From NCBI GenBank assembly GCA_017477205.1, contig JAFUXE010000006.1, positions 62,001 through 126,000 of the forward strand: DNA of 64,000 nucleotides. Reading direction: 5' to 3'. This DNA comes from Alloprevotella sp. Lineage in GTDB: Bacteria; Bacteroidota; Bacteroidia; Bacteroidales; Bacteroidaceae. The position numbers and the translations under genes are program-made. Below, in pieces: positions 18,703 to 28,831 of this stretch; positions within the stretch are counted from its first letter, which is position 1; every line of letters starts with the position of its first letter. The notes under the pieces were generated by a model. That model worked only from the letters and a program-made list of their open reading frames with translations. It was not told the DNA's origin and did no database searches.

Positions 18703-19617
18703 ATGGTCACCGTCGCTCCCACATACCACGTTCCGGTCCTGCTGCGCGAAAGCGTGGACGGGCTCTGCGTGCGGCCGGACGGCATCTATGCCGACATGAC
18801 CTTTGGCGGTGGCGGACACTCGCGCGAGATACTTTCGCGCCTCGGTGAGGACGGCAGCCTCTACGCCTTCGATCAGGATGCCGATGCCGAACGCAACATC
18901 CCGGAGGGCGACGACCGCTTCTGCTTCGTGCGCAGCAACTTCCGCTACCTGAGAAACTGGATGCGCTACTACGGCGTGGAAGCCCTGGACGGCATCCTGG
19001 CCGACCTGGGCGTCTCCAGCCACCACTTCGACGACGAGACACGCGGCTTCTCCTTCCGCTTCGATGCCCCGCTGGACATGCGCATGAACGGCCGCGGCGG
19101 GATGACGGCAGCCGATGTGCTCCGCAACTACGACGAGACACAGCTCGGCCGCATCCTGACACTCTACGGAGAAATCAAGAACGGCCACAAGATAGCCACC
19201 GCCATCGTGCGGAAACGCACGGAAATGCCCGTTGAAACCGTGGAAAACCTGCTTTCCATCCTCCGCCCCCTACTTCCAGCGGCACGGGAGAAGAAGGAGA
19301 TGGCGAAGGTTTTCCAGGCACTGCGCATAGAGGTGAACCATGAACTGGACGCCTTGCAGGAGATGCTACGCGCCGCCACCGACCTGCTGCGTCCCGGTGG
19401 CCGCCTCGCCATCCTGACCTACCATTCCCTGGAGGATCGCATGGTGAAGAACGTCATGCGTGCCGGGAACGTGGAGGGCGACGTGGCCCAGGACTTCTAC
19501 GGCAACCGCCTCGCGCCTCTGCGCCCCGTGGGGAAGCCCGTTGTCCCCGATGAAGACGAGCAAAACCGCAATCCGCGAAGCCGGAGCGCGAAACTACGTA
19601 TAGCAAAAAAAATATAA
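18703..19617 (+). CDS. rsmH: 16S rRNA (cytosine(1402)-N4)-methyltransferase
   Basis: 304 aa. SAM-binding loop DMTFGGGGHS (31-40), followed by DGILADLGVSSHHFD and RGFSFRFDAPLDMRM, all strongly conserved in RsmH, plus LAILTYHSLEDR near the C terminus. Methylates C1402 of 16S rRNA in the decoding centre. It starts 10 bp after mraZ, the normal dcw order. The C-terminal tail (NPRSRSAKLR) is also typical. Confidence 0.97.
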   Translation: MVTVAPTYHVPVLLRESVDGLCVRPDGIYADMTFGGGGHSREILSRLGEDGSLYAFDQDADAERNIPEGDDRFCFVRSNFRYLRNWMRYYGVEALDGILADLGVSSHHFDDETRGFSFRFDAPLDMRMNGRGGMTAADVLRNYDETQLGRILTLYGEIKNGHKIATAIVRKRTEMPVETVENLLSILRPLLPAAREKKEMAKVFQALRIEVNHELDALQEMLRAATDLLRPGGRLAILTYHSLEDRMVKNVMRAGNVEGDVAQDFYGNRLAPLRPVGKPVVPDEDEQNRNPRSRSAKLRIAKKI

Positions 19618-19620
19618 GGT

Positions 19621-20076
19621 ATGTCGCTGTTCAAAAGGAAAAAGAAGAAACACGCCCCGAAAGACGCAGGAAGCGTGAAGAAAGCCGAAACCTCCTCCGC
19701 CAAGGCCCTGAAGGAACTGGTGAGCGAGGAGGAGGGCGAGAAGCTGGACCTCTCGCTCCGCAGCATCCTGGGCGGCGACATCCTGGCAGGCGGCTGGTTC
19801 CGCCGCCACTTCTGGTACATCGTGCTCTGCATCGCGCTCTGCATCGTTTACGTCGGCAACCGCTACTATGTACAGAAAGAGCTCATCCTCAAGCGTCAGC
19901 TGGAGGACAGCATCGTGGACCGACGCTACAAGCTCATCACCATATCCAGCCAGATTACGGAGCGCACGCGGCGCAGCAACGTGGAGAAAAGCCTTGCCGA
20001 CACGACGCTGAAAACGTCCACGACGCCCATCTATACGCTGCCCGTGGAGGAAACCGACACCGCCAAAACAGAATAA
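19621..20076 (+). CDS. FtsL-like cell division protein
   Basis: 151 aa. A highly charged cytoplasmic N terminus (KRKKKKH), one membrane segment (about 63-78) and a short periplasmic part with coiled-coil character (about 85-125). Sequence identity among FtsL proteins is low, so the call rests on topology, size and the slot between rsmH and ftsI. It starts 3 bp after the rsmH stop. FtsL links the divisome to septal peptidoglycan synthesis. Confidence 0.85.
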   Translation: MSLFKRKKKKHAPKDAGSVKKAETSSAKALKELVSEEEGEKLDLSLRSILGGDILAGGWFRRHFWYIVLCIALCIVYVGNRYYVQKELILKRQLEDSIVDRRYKLITISSQITERTRRSNVEKSLADTTLKTSTTPIYTLPVEETDTAKTE

Positions 20077-20122
20077 AAACACCGATTTCACCGAATAAAA
20101 TCACCTTTAAAGCTTATCACGC

Positions 20123-22513
20123 ATGGACTTCCCAGGAAAAAAAGTAATGCCCCGATATTTCGTCATTGCAGCTATGCTGACACTATGCGGCGTTGCCATC
20201 TTGGGACGCGCCACCTACCTCATCGCCTACGATAAAGACTACTGGCTTGAGGTGGACTCCATCAACGTGAAGAAAGACCTCAACCCGGAATATCCCGTAC
20301 GCGGTGACATCCTGGCGGACAACGGCGAGGTGCTGGCATCTTCGGTGCCGGAATACAATCTCTGCTTCGACTTCAGGTCCTACGAAAAGGACCCCGTGAT
20401 GCTGCGACGCGACAAGTTCCGCCGCTATCTGACCATCATGCTCAACCTGGACACCATCTGCCGCGGCCTCCACGAGGTGTTCCCGGACATTGACACCGTG
20501 AAACTACAGGAACACATCATCGAGGGCTACCACAAGCAGAGCGCAGCCTGGAAGGTGTACCCGCGTCGCGTGACATATATTGAGTATTCCAAGCTTCTGC
20601 AGCAGCCCTTCTTCAACAAGAGCCCACGCAGCAAAGGTTTCTACGGCGGGAAGTTTGAAGTACGCAAAAAGCCCTTCGGCAGCCTGGCAGGCCGCTTCGT
20701 CGGGGACCTTGAGATTCAAGGCCAGCAGAACAAGGGCCGGACGGGACTGGAGCTGAAACTGGACGGCGTACTGCGCGGACAAATGGGATGGAGCCACCGC
20801 ACGAAAGTGCTGGACAGCATGGTGGAAGAAATGGACAAGCAACCCGAAAACGGGTGGAACGTGGAGACAACGCTGAACGTCACCATGCAGGAAATCTGCG
20901 AAAAGACGCTGCGCGAGCACCTTGAGGAATATCAGGCGGCAGAAGGCGGCGTGGAATTTGGCCTTTGCATCCTCATGGAAGTGGCCACGGGCGACGTGAA
21001 AGCCATCTCCAGCCTGACCAACAAGGACGGCAAGTTCCTCGACATCAACGACCAGGCCATCACCTACCGCACCGAGCCGGGCTCCGTATTCAAACCTATG
21101 TCCTTCCTCATCGCCTTCGACGAAGGCTACCTCCACATGGACGACCTCGTAAATGTCGGCAACGGCCGCAAGAAGTTCTACGGCCGCGAGATGACCGACC
21201 ACAACGTGGGCTCCGGAGGCTACGGCACGCTGACAGCGGAGATGTGCATCGCCAACTCCTCAAACATTGGTGTCGCCACATTCATCGACCGCTTCTACAG
21301 CAGCAATCCTCAGCACTTCGTGGACAAACTCCACGAAATCGGTGTAGGTGAAGACCTCCAGGTGCCCATCCCGAACTACAGGAAACCGCGCATCAAGGCA
21401 CCCAACAGCCTGCTGGAGGGTGAATACTGGGCAAAGACCGACCTCCCCTGGATGAGCTACGGCTACGTGACGCAGCTGGCACCCATCAACACGCTGACAT
21501 TCTACAACGGCATCGCCAACAACGGCCGCATGATGCGTCCCCGCTTCATCAAGGCATACACGCAAAACGGCGAGGTGATGGAGGAATTTCCGCCCGTAGT
21601 CCTGCGCGAACGCATGGCGCAGCACGACGAGGCCATCAAGAACATCCAGCAATGCCTGCGCTCCGTCGTCGTGAAAGGCGTGGGCAAGAGATACAACTCA
21701 CGGAAGATACACATCGCAGGCAAGACGGGAACCGCCGTCGATTACTCCGGTGGCCGTCGCAACAACACGCGCTTCGTCTCCTTCGCAGGATACTTCCCCT
21801 ACGAATCGCCAAAGTACTCCTGCATCGTATGCGTGAAGAAAAATGTTCCCGCTGCAGGCGGACGCCACTGCGAGCCCATATTCGTGGAAATTGCGGAGAC
21901 GGTACTTGCGCAGGAGCTCCAACGCAGCTATCAGACCGCAAAGGACTCCGTACATACGGCAACGCCCTTCGTCAGCAACGGCGACATCAAGGCGGCGGGT
22001 GAAGTACTCTCCAACATGAACATCAGCTTCCAGCGCGACGAAATACCAAGCGGCAATGCCTGGGGCGTGGCAGAAGTAAGGGGACAGAGCATTTCGCTAC
22101 GCCAAAGCGACCTTGCAGGCAACATCATGCCCGACATGAAGGGCTACGGTCTGCGCGATGCCGTTTACAGGCTGGAGAAGATGGGACTGAAAGTGAAGTG
22201 CATTGGTGCAGGACACGTCGTGGGACAAAGCATGAAGCCCGGACAGACGGTGACGGCGGGAGAGAAAGTGGTGCTCACGCTGGCACACGGCAAGGCGGAG
22301 AACCGCACCGTGACCGACAGTCTGCAACACGTGGCAGAAACCGCCGCACAGGCGGAGGCCGCCCAGGCCGGCACACAGCGTGACGACAGCACTGCCGTCA
22401 ACAACGGCACGGAAAAGAAACCTGCACCGAAAAAGAAGCCCGAGGAAAAGCAAAAAGCAACGGCTTCATCGGAGAATCGCACCTCAGCAACGAACAAGAA
22501 CAAAAAATCATAG
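20123..22513 (+). CDS. ftsI: Penicillin-binding protein, septal transpeptidase with PASTA domain
   Basis: 796 aa, longer than proteobacterial FtsI because of a C-terminal PASTA domain (about 670-725) and a Lys/Glu-rich tail. N-terminal membrane anchor (about 11-31), PBP dimerisation domain, then transpeptidase with S321-XX-K324, SSN (379-381) and KTGT (534-537). Cross-links septal peptidoglycan in the periplasm. 46 bp after ftsL and 2 bp before murE. The tail (about 740-796) is low-complexity and probably disordered. Confidence 0.95.
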   Translation: MDFPGKKVMPRYFVIAAMLTLCGVAILGRATYLIAYDKDYWLEVDSINVKKDLNPEYPVRGDILADNGEVLASSVPEYNLCFDFRSYEKDPVMLRRDKFRRYLTIMLNLDTICRGLHEVFPDIDTVKLQEHIIEGYHKQSAAWKVYPRRVTYIEYSKLLQQPFFNKSPRSKGFYGGKFEVRKKPFGSLAGRFVGDLEIQGQQNKGRTGLELKLDGVLRGQMGWSHRTKVLDSMVEEMDKQPENGWNVETTLNVTMQEICEKTLREHLEEYQAAEGGVEFGLCILMEVATGDVKAISSLTNKDGKFLDINDQAITYRTEPGSVFKPMSFLIAFDEGYLHMDDLVNVGNGRKKFYGREMTDHNVGSGGYGTLTAEMCIANSSNIGVATFIDRFYSSNPQHFVDKLHEIGVGEDLQVPIPNYRKPRIKAPNSLLEGEYWAKTDLPWMSYGYVTQLAPINTLTFYNGIANNGRMMRPRFIKAYTQNGEVMEEFPPVVLRERMAQHDEAIKNIQQCLRSVVVKGVGKRYNSRKIHIAGKTGTAVDYSGGRRNNTRFVSFAGYFPYESPKYSCIVCVKKNVPAAGGRHCEPIFVEIAETVLAQELQRSYQTAKDSVHTATPFVSNGDIKAAGEVLSNMNISFQRDEIPSGNAWGVAEVRGQSISLRQSDLAGNIMPDMKGYGLRDAVYRLEKMGLKVKCIGAGHVVGQSMKPGQTVTAGEKVVLTLAHGKAENRTVTDSLQHVAETAAQAEAAQAGTQRDDSTAVNNGTEKKPAPKKKPEEKQKATASSENRTSATNKNKKS

Positions 22514-22515
22514 CT

Positions 22516-23973
22516 ATGAACATCAAGCACATCATCGCCGCATTGCAGGCAGATGCCGTCAGGGGAGCTGCCGACACGGACATCACGGGCGTTTGCATTG
22601 ACTCCCGAAAGGCAAAAGCAGGCGACCTCTTCATCGCCGTCAAGGGCACACAGACCGACGGCCATGCGTATATCGGCAAGGCCCTTGAACAAGGTGCCGT
22701 CGCCGTGGTCCACTCCGAGAAAATTCCCGATGAAATCGCCCAAAAAGCCACTTTCATCCACGTGGAAGACACGGAAGCCGCAGCCGGCATTGCCGCCACG
22801 ACATTCTACGGCAATCCCACGTCACGCCTGAAACTCGTGGGCGTAACGGGAACGAACGGCAAGACCACCATTGCCACCGTACTCTACAACCTTTTCCGTG
22901 GCCTGGGCTACAAATGCGGCCTATGCTCCACCGTCTGCAACTACATCGACGGCGAGGAGATTCCCACCGAGCACACGACGCCCGACCCCGTCACGCTAAA
23001 CGAGCTACTCAGCCGCATGGCGGATGCGGGCTGCGAATATGCCTTCATGGAGTGTAGTTCCCATGCCATCCAGCAAAAGCGCATTGCCGGCCTGCAGTTC
23101 GCAGGCGGCATCTTCACAAACCTGACGCGCGACCATCTTGACTACCACAAGACATTCGAGAACTACCGCGACGCCAAGAAGGCCTTCTTCGACGGCCTTG
23201 CAAAGGATGCCTTTGCCATTACGAATGCCGACGACCGCAACGGCAGCGTCATGGTGCAGAACTGCAACGCCGCCATCCGCACCTATTCCACGCGCACGGC
23301 AGCCGATTTCAAGGGACGCATCCTGGAGGAATCCCTTGAAGGCATGCTTCTGGACATGGACGGACGGGAGGTGAGCGTACACTTCGTGGGACGTTTCAAC
23401 GTGTCCAACCTGCTCGCTGTCTATGCCGCAGCCGTCATGCTGGGTGAGGAGCGCGACGAAGTGCTTCGCGTACTCTCCACGCTGCGCCCCGTCAACGGAC
23501 GCTTTGAGGCCATCCGCTCGCCACAGGGTTTCAGCGCCATCGTAGATTACGCGCACACGCCCGACGCATTGGAAAATGTGCTCGTAGCCATCGGTGAAAT
23601 CGTACATGGAAAAGGCCGCGTCATCACCGTCTGCGGCGCAGGCGGCAACCGCGACAAGGGCAAACGCCCGCTGATGGCACAGGAAGCCGCAAAGCGCAGC
23701 GACCTCGTCATCATCACGAGCGACAATCCACGCTTCGAGGAGCCACAGGCCATCGTGGACGACATGCTGGCAGGCCTTGACGAAGCCCAACTGAAGAACA
23801 CGCTCGCCATCGTGGACCGCCGCGAGGCCATCCGCACGGCCGCACGTCTGGCACAGAAGGGCGACGTCATCCTTGTGGCCGGAAAGGGACACGAGCCCTA
23901 TCAGGAGGTGAAAGGTGTCAAGCACCACTTCGACGACCACGAGGAAATCCGCAAGGCCTTCGGGATTGAGTGA
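22516..23973 (+). CDS. murE: UDP-MurNAc-tripeptide synthetase
   Basis: 485 aa. ATP loop GTNGKTT (112-118), Mur ligase central and C-terminal domains. The DNPR motif (403-406) that selects meso-diaminopimelate is intact, so the enzyme should be EC 6.3.2.13 and the peptidoglycan mDAP-type. Cytoplasmic. Starts 2 bp after ftsI. Between its stop and mraY lies a run of five 8-bp repeats. Confidence 0.97.
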   Translation: MNIKHIIAALQADAVRGAADTDITGVCIDSRKAKAGDLFIAVKGTQTDGHAYIGKALEQGAVAVVHSEKIPDEIAQKATFIHVEDTEAAAGIAATTFYGNPTSRLKLVGVTGTNGKTTIATVLYNLFRGLGYKCGLCSTVCNYIDGEEIPTEHTTPDPVTLNELLSRMADAGCEYAFMECSSHAIQQKRIAGLQFAGGIFTNLTRDHLDYHKTFENYRDAKKAFFDGLAKDAFAITNADDRNGSVMVQNCNAAIRTYSTRTAADFKGRILEESLEGMLLDMDGREVSVHFVGRFNVSNLLAVYAAAVMLGEERDEVLRVLSTLRPVNGRFEAIRSPQGFSAIVDYAHTPDALENVLVAIGEIVHGKGRVITVCGAGGNRDKGKRPLMAQEAAKRSDLVIITSDNPRFEEPQAIVDDMLAGLDEAQLKNTLAIVDRREAIRTAARLAQKGDVILVAGKGHEPYQEVKGVKHHFDDHEEIRKAFGIE

Positions 23974-23991
23974 AGGCGGGGGCAATTCCAC

Positions 23992-24031
23992 GATAACGTG
24001 ATAACGTGATAACGAGATAACGTAATAACGA
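23992..24031. repeat. Five tandem 8-bp repeats between murE and mraY
   Basis: GATAACGT-type units start at 23992, 24000, 24008, 24016 and 24024; the third ends in A and the last begins with A and ends in A. They end 7 nt before the mraY ATG. Units of this size can change number by slippage, which would change the murE-mraY spacing. Confidence 0.9.
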
Positions 24032-24038
24032 AAGAAAA

Positions 24039-25310
24039 ATGCTTTATTACCTGTTCCGTTTCTTGGAAGACTACGGCGTGCCCGGCTCGGGCATGTGGAG
24101 CTACATATCGTTCCGCTCTCTGCTCGCGCTGATGCTCGCGCTGGTCATCTCCGCATGGTTTGGAGAGTATTTCATCAAGTGGATGAAGCGCCACCACATC
24201 AGCGAGACGCAACGCGACCCGAAGATAGACCCCTTCGGTGTCGAAAAGCGCGGCGTCCCCTCCATGGGCGGCATCATCATCATCGTGGCCATCCTCGTCC
24301 CCACACTGCTCCTGGGACGTCTGCGCAACATCTACATGATCCTGATGATTCTTTCCACGGTATGGTTCGGACTCATCGGCTTTGCCGACGACTATATCAA
24401 GATATTCAAACGCAAGAAGGACGGACTGCCCGGGAAGTTCAAAGTGCTCGGACAGGTCATTGCGGGACTTGCCGTCGGCCTGACGCTCTACCTCAGCCCC
24501 GAAGCCGTGATTCGCGAAAACGTGGAAACAAAGAATGTCAACCAAGTCACCATCGTCGATCATAAGAGCGAGCCGGTGAAATCGACAAAAACCACCATTC
24601 CCTTCGTGAAGAACAACAACTTCGACTATGCGAGCCTCACGTCCTTCATGGGGAAGCACAAGCAGGCGGCAGGATGGGTGCTTTTCGTCATCGTGACCAT
24701 TTTCGTCATCACGGCCGTATCAAACGGCGCCAACCTGAACGACGGCATGGATGGCATGGCGGCGGGAAACTCCGCCATCATCTGCATTGCGCTGGGCATA
24801 CTGGCCTACGTATCCAGTAATCTCCAATGGGCGGGCTACCTGAACATCATGTTCATTCCCGGCTCGCAGGAGCTCGTCATCTTCATCTGCGCCATGGTGG
24901 GCGCACTGATAGGCTTCCTCTGGTACAACGCCTTCCCGGCACAGATTTTCATGGGCGACACAGGCTCGCTCACCATCGGTGGACTCATTGGCGTGCTGGC
25001 CATCATCATCCACAAGGAACTCCTGCTGCCCATTCTGTGCTTCATCTTCTTTGTGGAAAGCCTCAGCGTGATTCTGCAAACGAGCTATTTCAAACTCGGC
25101 AAAAAGCGCAACGTCAAGCAGCGCATCTTCAAACGCACACCGATACACGACAACTTCCGCGTGCTGCCCGACCAGATGGACGCCACCTGCAAATACGTCT
25201 TCGGCAACTGGCCGCGCGGTGCCTGGCACGAGTCCAAAATCACCGTGCGCTTCTGGATAACGACCATTCTGCTCGCCGCAGCAACCATCATTACACTTAA
25301 AATCAGATAG
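24039..25310 (+). CDS. mraY: Phospho-MurNAc-pentapeptide transferase
   Basis: 423 aa, about ten membrane segments. Conserved cytoplasmic motifs: PSMGGIIII, FADDYIK (about 113-119), NLNDGMDGMAAG (about 231-242) and FMGDTGSL. Makes lipid I from UDP-MurNAc-pentapeptide and undecaprenyl phosphate at the inner membrane. Longer than E. coli MraY (360 aa), with an extra segment of about 50 residues at about 155-205, common in Bacteroidetes. The 8-bp repeats lie just upstream. Confidence 0.96.
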   Translation: MLYYLFRFLEDYGVPGSGMWSYISFRSLLALMLALVISAWFGEYFIKWMKRHHISETQRDPKIDPFGVEKRGVPSMGGIIIIVAILVPTLLLGRLRNIYMILMILSTVWFGLIGFADDYIKIFKRKKDGLPGKFKVLGQVIAGLAVGLTLYLSPEAVIRENVETKNVNQVTIVDHKSEPVKSTKTTIPFVKNNNFDYASLTSFMGKHKQAAGWVLFVIVTIFVITAVSNGANLNDGMDGMAAGNSAIICIALGILAYVSSNLQWAGYLNIMFIPGSQELVIFICAMVGALIGFLWYNAFPAQIFMGDTGSLTIGGLIGVLAIIIHKELLLPILCFIFFVESLSVILQTSYFKLGKKRNVKQRIFKRTPIHDNFRVLPDQMDATCKYVFGNWPRGAWHESKITVRFWITTILLAAATIITLKIR

Positions 25311-25315
25311 GAACC

Positions 25316-26659
25316 ATGCGCCTCGTCATATTGGGAGCCGCTGAAAGCGGCATCGGTGCCGCCGTCCTGGGACAGAAGAAGGGATATGAAGTATTCGTCT
25401 CCGACAGCGGAAAAATCAAAGAACGTTACAAAGCCGAGCTGGAAGCCCGCAACATCCCGTGGGAAGAGGGCGGGCACACGATGGATCGCATCCTGAATGC
25501 CAACGAAGTAGTAAAAAGTCCGGGCATCCCGGACACGGTTCCCGTCATCCGCCAGATTCGCGAGAAAAACATCCCCGTCATCAGCGAGATTGAGTTCGCA
25601 GGACGCTATACGAAGGCCCGCACCGTCTGCATCACGGGCAGCAACGGAAAGACGACGACCACGTCGCTCATCTTCCATATTCTGGAAAAGGCCGGTTTCA
25701 ACGTAGGGCTGGCAGGAAACATCGGGCGCAGTTTCGCGCTGCAAGTGGCCGAGAACGACAAGGACTGGTACGTCATTGAGCTCTCTTCCTTCCAACTGGA
25801 CGGCATGTACAGTTTCCGGGCCGACGTGGCCGTGCTGCTCAACATCACACCCGACCATCTGGACCGCTATGACTACAAGATGGAGAACTATGCCGCCTCC
25901 AAAATGCGCATTCTCCAGAACCAACGGGCGGAAGACTGCTTCATATACTGGCAGCAGGATGAATATATCCCTTCAGAACTGCAACGCCTAAATCCCACGA
26001 CACGCTTATTGCCGTTCAGCGACGCAGAAAACGCAAAAAGTGCCGCATTCATCGGGGAATGCGGGCTGGAGGTCACGACGCCCGAGCATTTTGAAATTCC
26101 GTTTGAAGCCACCCTTTTACAAGGACGCCACAACATGCGCAACTGCATGGCGGCCGCCCTCGCTGCCCGTGCCGCTGGCGTGAGCATTGAAGATATCCGG
26201 AGCGGCATGAAGGACTTCTCCGGCATCGAGCACCGCCTGGAATATGCGGGCGAAGCGGGCGGCATACGATATATCAACGACTCGAAAGCCACCAACATTG
26301 ACGCCTGCTTCTGCGCCCTGGAAAGCATGACGACACCCGTTGTCCTCATCCTCGGTGGTCTGGACAAGGGAAACGACTATGCCACCATCGCACCCCTCAT
26401 GCGGGAAAAGTGCCGTGCACTGGTGTTCCTTGGTGTAGATAACACTAAACTGCGCGACTTCTTCGCCAACTTCGGGCTTCCCACGGCAGAAGTCCGCAGC
26501 ATGAAGGACTGCGTGGAAGCCTGCACGAACTTTGCAAAAAGCGGCGACACGGTGCTCCTCAGCCCCTGCTGTGCCAGCTTCGACCTTTTCCGCAACATGG
26601 AAGACCGGGGCGACCAGTTCAAAGAGCAGGTGAAGCGGCTGATGGAAGTGGAAAGCTGA
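25316..26659 (+). CDS. murD: UDP-MurNAc-L-alanine:D-glutamate ligase
   Basis: 447 aa. ATP loop GSNGKTTT (108-115), the ELSSFQLDGM segment, NITPDHLDRY and the C-terminal LLSPCCASFD, all typical of MurD. Adds D-glutamate to UDP-MurNAc-Ala in the cytoplasm. 5 bp after mraY. The 64-bp gap to ftsW is A/G-rich with loose repeats of GTGAAAAGT/GTTAATA type. Confidence 0.96.
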   Translation: MRLVILGAAESGIGAAVLGQKKGYEVFVSDSGKIKERYKAELEARNIPWEEGGHTMDRILNANEVVKSPGIPDTVPVIRQIREKNIPVISEIEFAGRYTKARTVCITGSNGKTTTTSLIFHILEKAGFNVGLAGNIGRSFALQVAENDKDWYVIELSSFQLDGMYSFRADVAVLLNITPDHLDRYDYKMENYAASKMRILQNQRAEDCFIYWQQDEYIPSELQRLNPTTRLLPFSDAENAKSAAFIGECGLEVTTPEHFEIPFEATLLQGRHNMRNCMAAALAARAAGVSIEDIRSGMKDFSGIEHRLEYAGEAGGIRYINDSKATNIDACFCALESMTTPVVLILGGLDKGNDYATIAPLMREKCRALVFLGVDNTKLRDFFANFGLPTAEVRSMKDCVEACTNFAKSGDTVLLSPCCASFDLFRNMEDRGDQFKEQVKRLMEVES

Positions 26660-26723
26660 CAGTGAAAAGTGAGAAGTTAATAATGAAAGGTTAATAGTTT
26701 AGAGCTAAAAGTTTGAAACCGGA

Positions 26724-27998
26724 GTGAAACTCAGCAATCTATTCAAGGGAGACCCCGTCATCTGGGTCATCTATTTCTTCCTCTGCGCCATTTCCCTCAT
26801 CGAAGTCTTCAGCGCAGGAAGCCAGCTATCCTTCAAAGGTGCCAGTTTCTGGGTACCCTTGGAACGCCAAGCCACGTTCCTGGCTATGGGTACATTGTTG
26901 ATGATCATCGTCCACAACATCCCGCCACGTTTCTTCAAGGTGATACCCATCTTCATGCTCCCCCTTTCGATTGTCCTGCTGATACTCGCCATGTTTATCG
27001 GCTCCGTGAACGACGGAGGCCGCTGGCTGCCGCTGCCCTTCGGCCTCTCCTTCCAGCCTTCGGAACTGGCGAAAGGAGCCGTCGTCGTAGGTGTCGCCCT
27101 CATCCTGGCACAGCTTCAGCGCAAGGACGGTGCGGAGCGGCACGCCATGAAGTATATCCTCATTGTCACCGCTGTCACGGGACTTCTCATCATTCCCGAA
27201 AACTTCTCCACGGCAGCCCTGCTCTTCCTCGTCGTCTATCTGATGATGTTCATCGGCCGCATCCCCTGGCAACAGATGCTCAAGCTGACCGGCATATTGT
27301 TTCTTGTAGGCGTTGCCGCCATCGCCTTCATCCTTCTCCCGCCAGAGGACAGTGCCATCTACAAGACCTCGGTGACGCACCGCGCCATCACATGGCGTCA
27401 CCGCCTGGAAACCCACTCCGCCCGCCCCGACAGCGCGAAGGACTTCGACTATATCAACCACCGACAGGAAGCACACGCCAACTTGGCCATCGTCACAAGC
27501 AACTACGTGGGCAAGATGCCAGGCAATTCCGTGCAACGCGACTTCCTCTCGCTGGCGTATGCCGACTTCATCTATGCCATCGTCATTGAGGAGATGGGGC
27601 TTTGGGGCGGCTTCTTCGTCATATTCCTCTACATCGTCCTCTTTTTCCGAGCGGGACGCATAGCGAGTCGCTGCGAACGCAACTTCCCGGCATTCCTCGC
27701 AATGGGCCTGGCCCTGCTCCTCGTCGTCCAGGCCATCGTGAACATGTTCGTCGCCACGGGGATATTCCCCGTTACCGGCCAGCCCCTGCCCCTCATCAGC
27801 CGAGGCGGCACCTCCACGCTCGTCACCTGCCTGTATTTCGGCATGATACTGAGCGTCAGCCGGTATGCGCGGCAGACAACGGAGCAAAACGACCCCTTCG
27901 AAAAGAAACGCTCCGCTCCGCAGAAAGCCGTCGTTGAAGACAGAAAAGAACCTCTTCCCGAAACGAAGGAAGAAACATCCGTATCCATAGACCTCTGA
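26724..27998 (+). CDS. ftsW: Septal peptidoglycan polymerase FtsW
   Basis: 424 aa from a GTG start; no in-frame ATG precedes it. SEDS family, about ten membrane segments, with conserved FQPSELAK, a large periplasmic loop (about 215-270) and PLISRGGTS. Polymerises glycan strands at the septum with FtsI. The C-terminal 40 residues are charged and cytoplasmic. This is the last dcw gene here; murG, murC, ftsQ, ftsA and ftsZ, which usually follow in Bacteroidetes, do not. Confidence 0.95.
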   Translation: MKLSNLFKGDPVIWVIYFFLCAISLIEVFSAGSQLSFKGASFWVPLERQATFLAMGTLLMIIVHNIPPRFFKVIPIFMLPLSIVLLILAMFIGSVNDGGRWLPLPFGLSFQPSELAKGAVVVGVALILAQLQRKDGAERHAMKYILIVTAVTGLLIIPENFSTAALLFLVVYLMMFIGRIPWQQMLKLTGILFLVGVAAIAFILLPPEDSAIYKTSVTHRAITWRHRLETHSARPDSAKDFDYINHRQEAHANLAIVTSNYVGKMPGNSVQRDFLSLAYADFIYAIVIEEMGLWGGFFVIFLYIVLFFRAGRIASRCERNFPAFLAMGLALLLVVQAIVNMFVATGIFPVTGQPLPLISRGGTSTLVTCLYFGMILSVSRYARQTTEQNDPFEKKRSAPQKAVVEDRKEPLPETKEETSVSIDL

Positions 27999-28005
27999 TT
28001 CCACC

Positions 28006-28707
28006 ATGTACACCGCACGCCTCTTGTGCCGGACCATCTGTCTGGCGCTACTTCTCACATTATCCACAAACGCCGCAGACGCACGCCGCCCGGAACGCAT
28101 TCGCGTGCGCATGGAAACCACCAAGGGCAACTTCACCCTGGAGCTTTTCAACGAAACGCCTCAGCATCGCGACAACTTTGTGCGCCTTGTGCGGGAAGGT
28201 TTCTACGACGGCATACTCTTCCACCGCGTCATAAAGAACTTCATGGTGCAGGCTGGCGACCCCGACTCGCGCACCGCTGCAGCAGGCCAGGAACTGGGCG
28301 AAGGTGACGTAGGCTATACGCTGCCCGCTGAGATCCGTACACCAGAACTCTTCCATCGTCGCGGCATGCTGGCAGCCGCACGCGAAGGCGACGATGTGAA
28401 CCCCGAGCGGCGCAGTAGCGGCGCACAGTTTTACGTTGTCTGGGGCAAGCGTTTTGACGAGTCCGCACTGCGCGACTTGCGCGACCGTTGCAACAGACAA
28501 CTTGAAACACCCCTTGAACCCAGCCTTGACATGCTTCGCGCCTACCGCATTGATGGCGGCACGCCCCACCTCGACGGTTTATATACGGTCTTCGGCCGCG
28601 TCGTAAAAGGGCTGAAGGTCATCGGCCGCATCGAGCGTGTCCGCACCGATGCCAACGACCGTCCTATAGAAGATGTCCGCATCCTCCGTGCCTACGTTCT
28701 GGAGTAA
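28006..28707 (+). CDS. Cyclophilin-type peptidyl-prolyl isomerase, exported
   Basis: 233 aa. Signal peptide or anchor (about 1-27), then a cyclophilin domain with FNETPQHRDNFVRLVREGFYDG, FHRVIKNFMVQAGD and SSGAQFYVVWG. It has a longer insert (about 158-185) than minimal cyclophilins, a form common in Bacteroidetes. Speeds proline isomerisation during folding, probably in the periplasm. 7 bp after ftsW, so it may be read through from the dcw operon. Confidence 0.93.
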   Translation: MYTARLLCRTICLALLLTLSTNAADARRPERIRVRMETTKGNFTLELFNETPQHRDNFVRLVREGFYDGILFHRVIKNFMVQAGDPDSRTAAAGQELGEGDVGYTLPAEIRTPELFHRRGMLAAAREGDDVNPERRSSGAQFYVVWGKRFDESALRDLRDRCNRQLETPLEPSLDMLRAYRIDGGTPHLDGLYTVFGRVVKGLKVIGRIERVRTDANDRPIEDVRILRAYVLE

Positions 28708-28799
28708 ATAACCGGGGAGGGAAACCTTTGACACGGGGCAAAAAGTACATGAAATCCCATTTTTTAGGGAAAATGTTACGAGGTTTCCAAAAAATTCCG

Positions 28800-28807
28800 T
28801 ACTTTTG
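28800..28807 (+). promoter_or_regulatory. -7 box for the acyl-CoA ligase gene
   Basis: TACTTTTG matches TAnnTTTG and ends 24 nt before the ATG at 28832. This supports that ATG over the in-frame TTG at 28805, which lies inside the box. Confidence 0.6.
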
Positions 28808-28831
28808 GCTCTACCAAAATACGAAAGTTGT

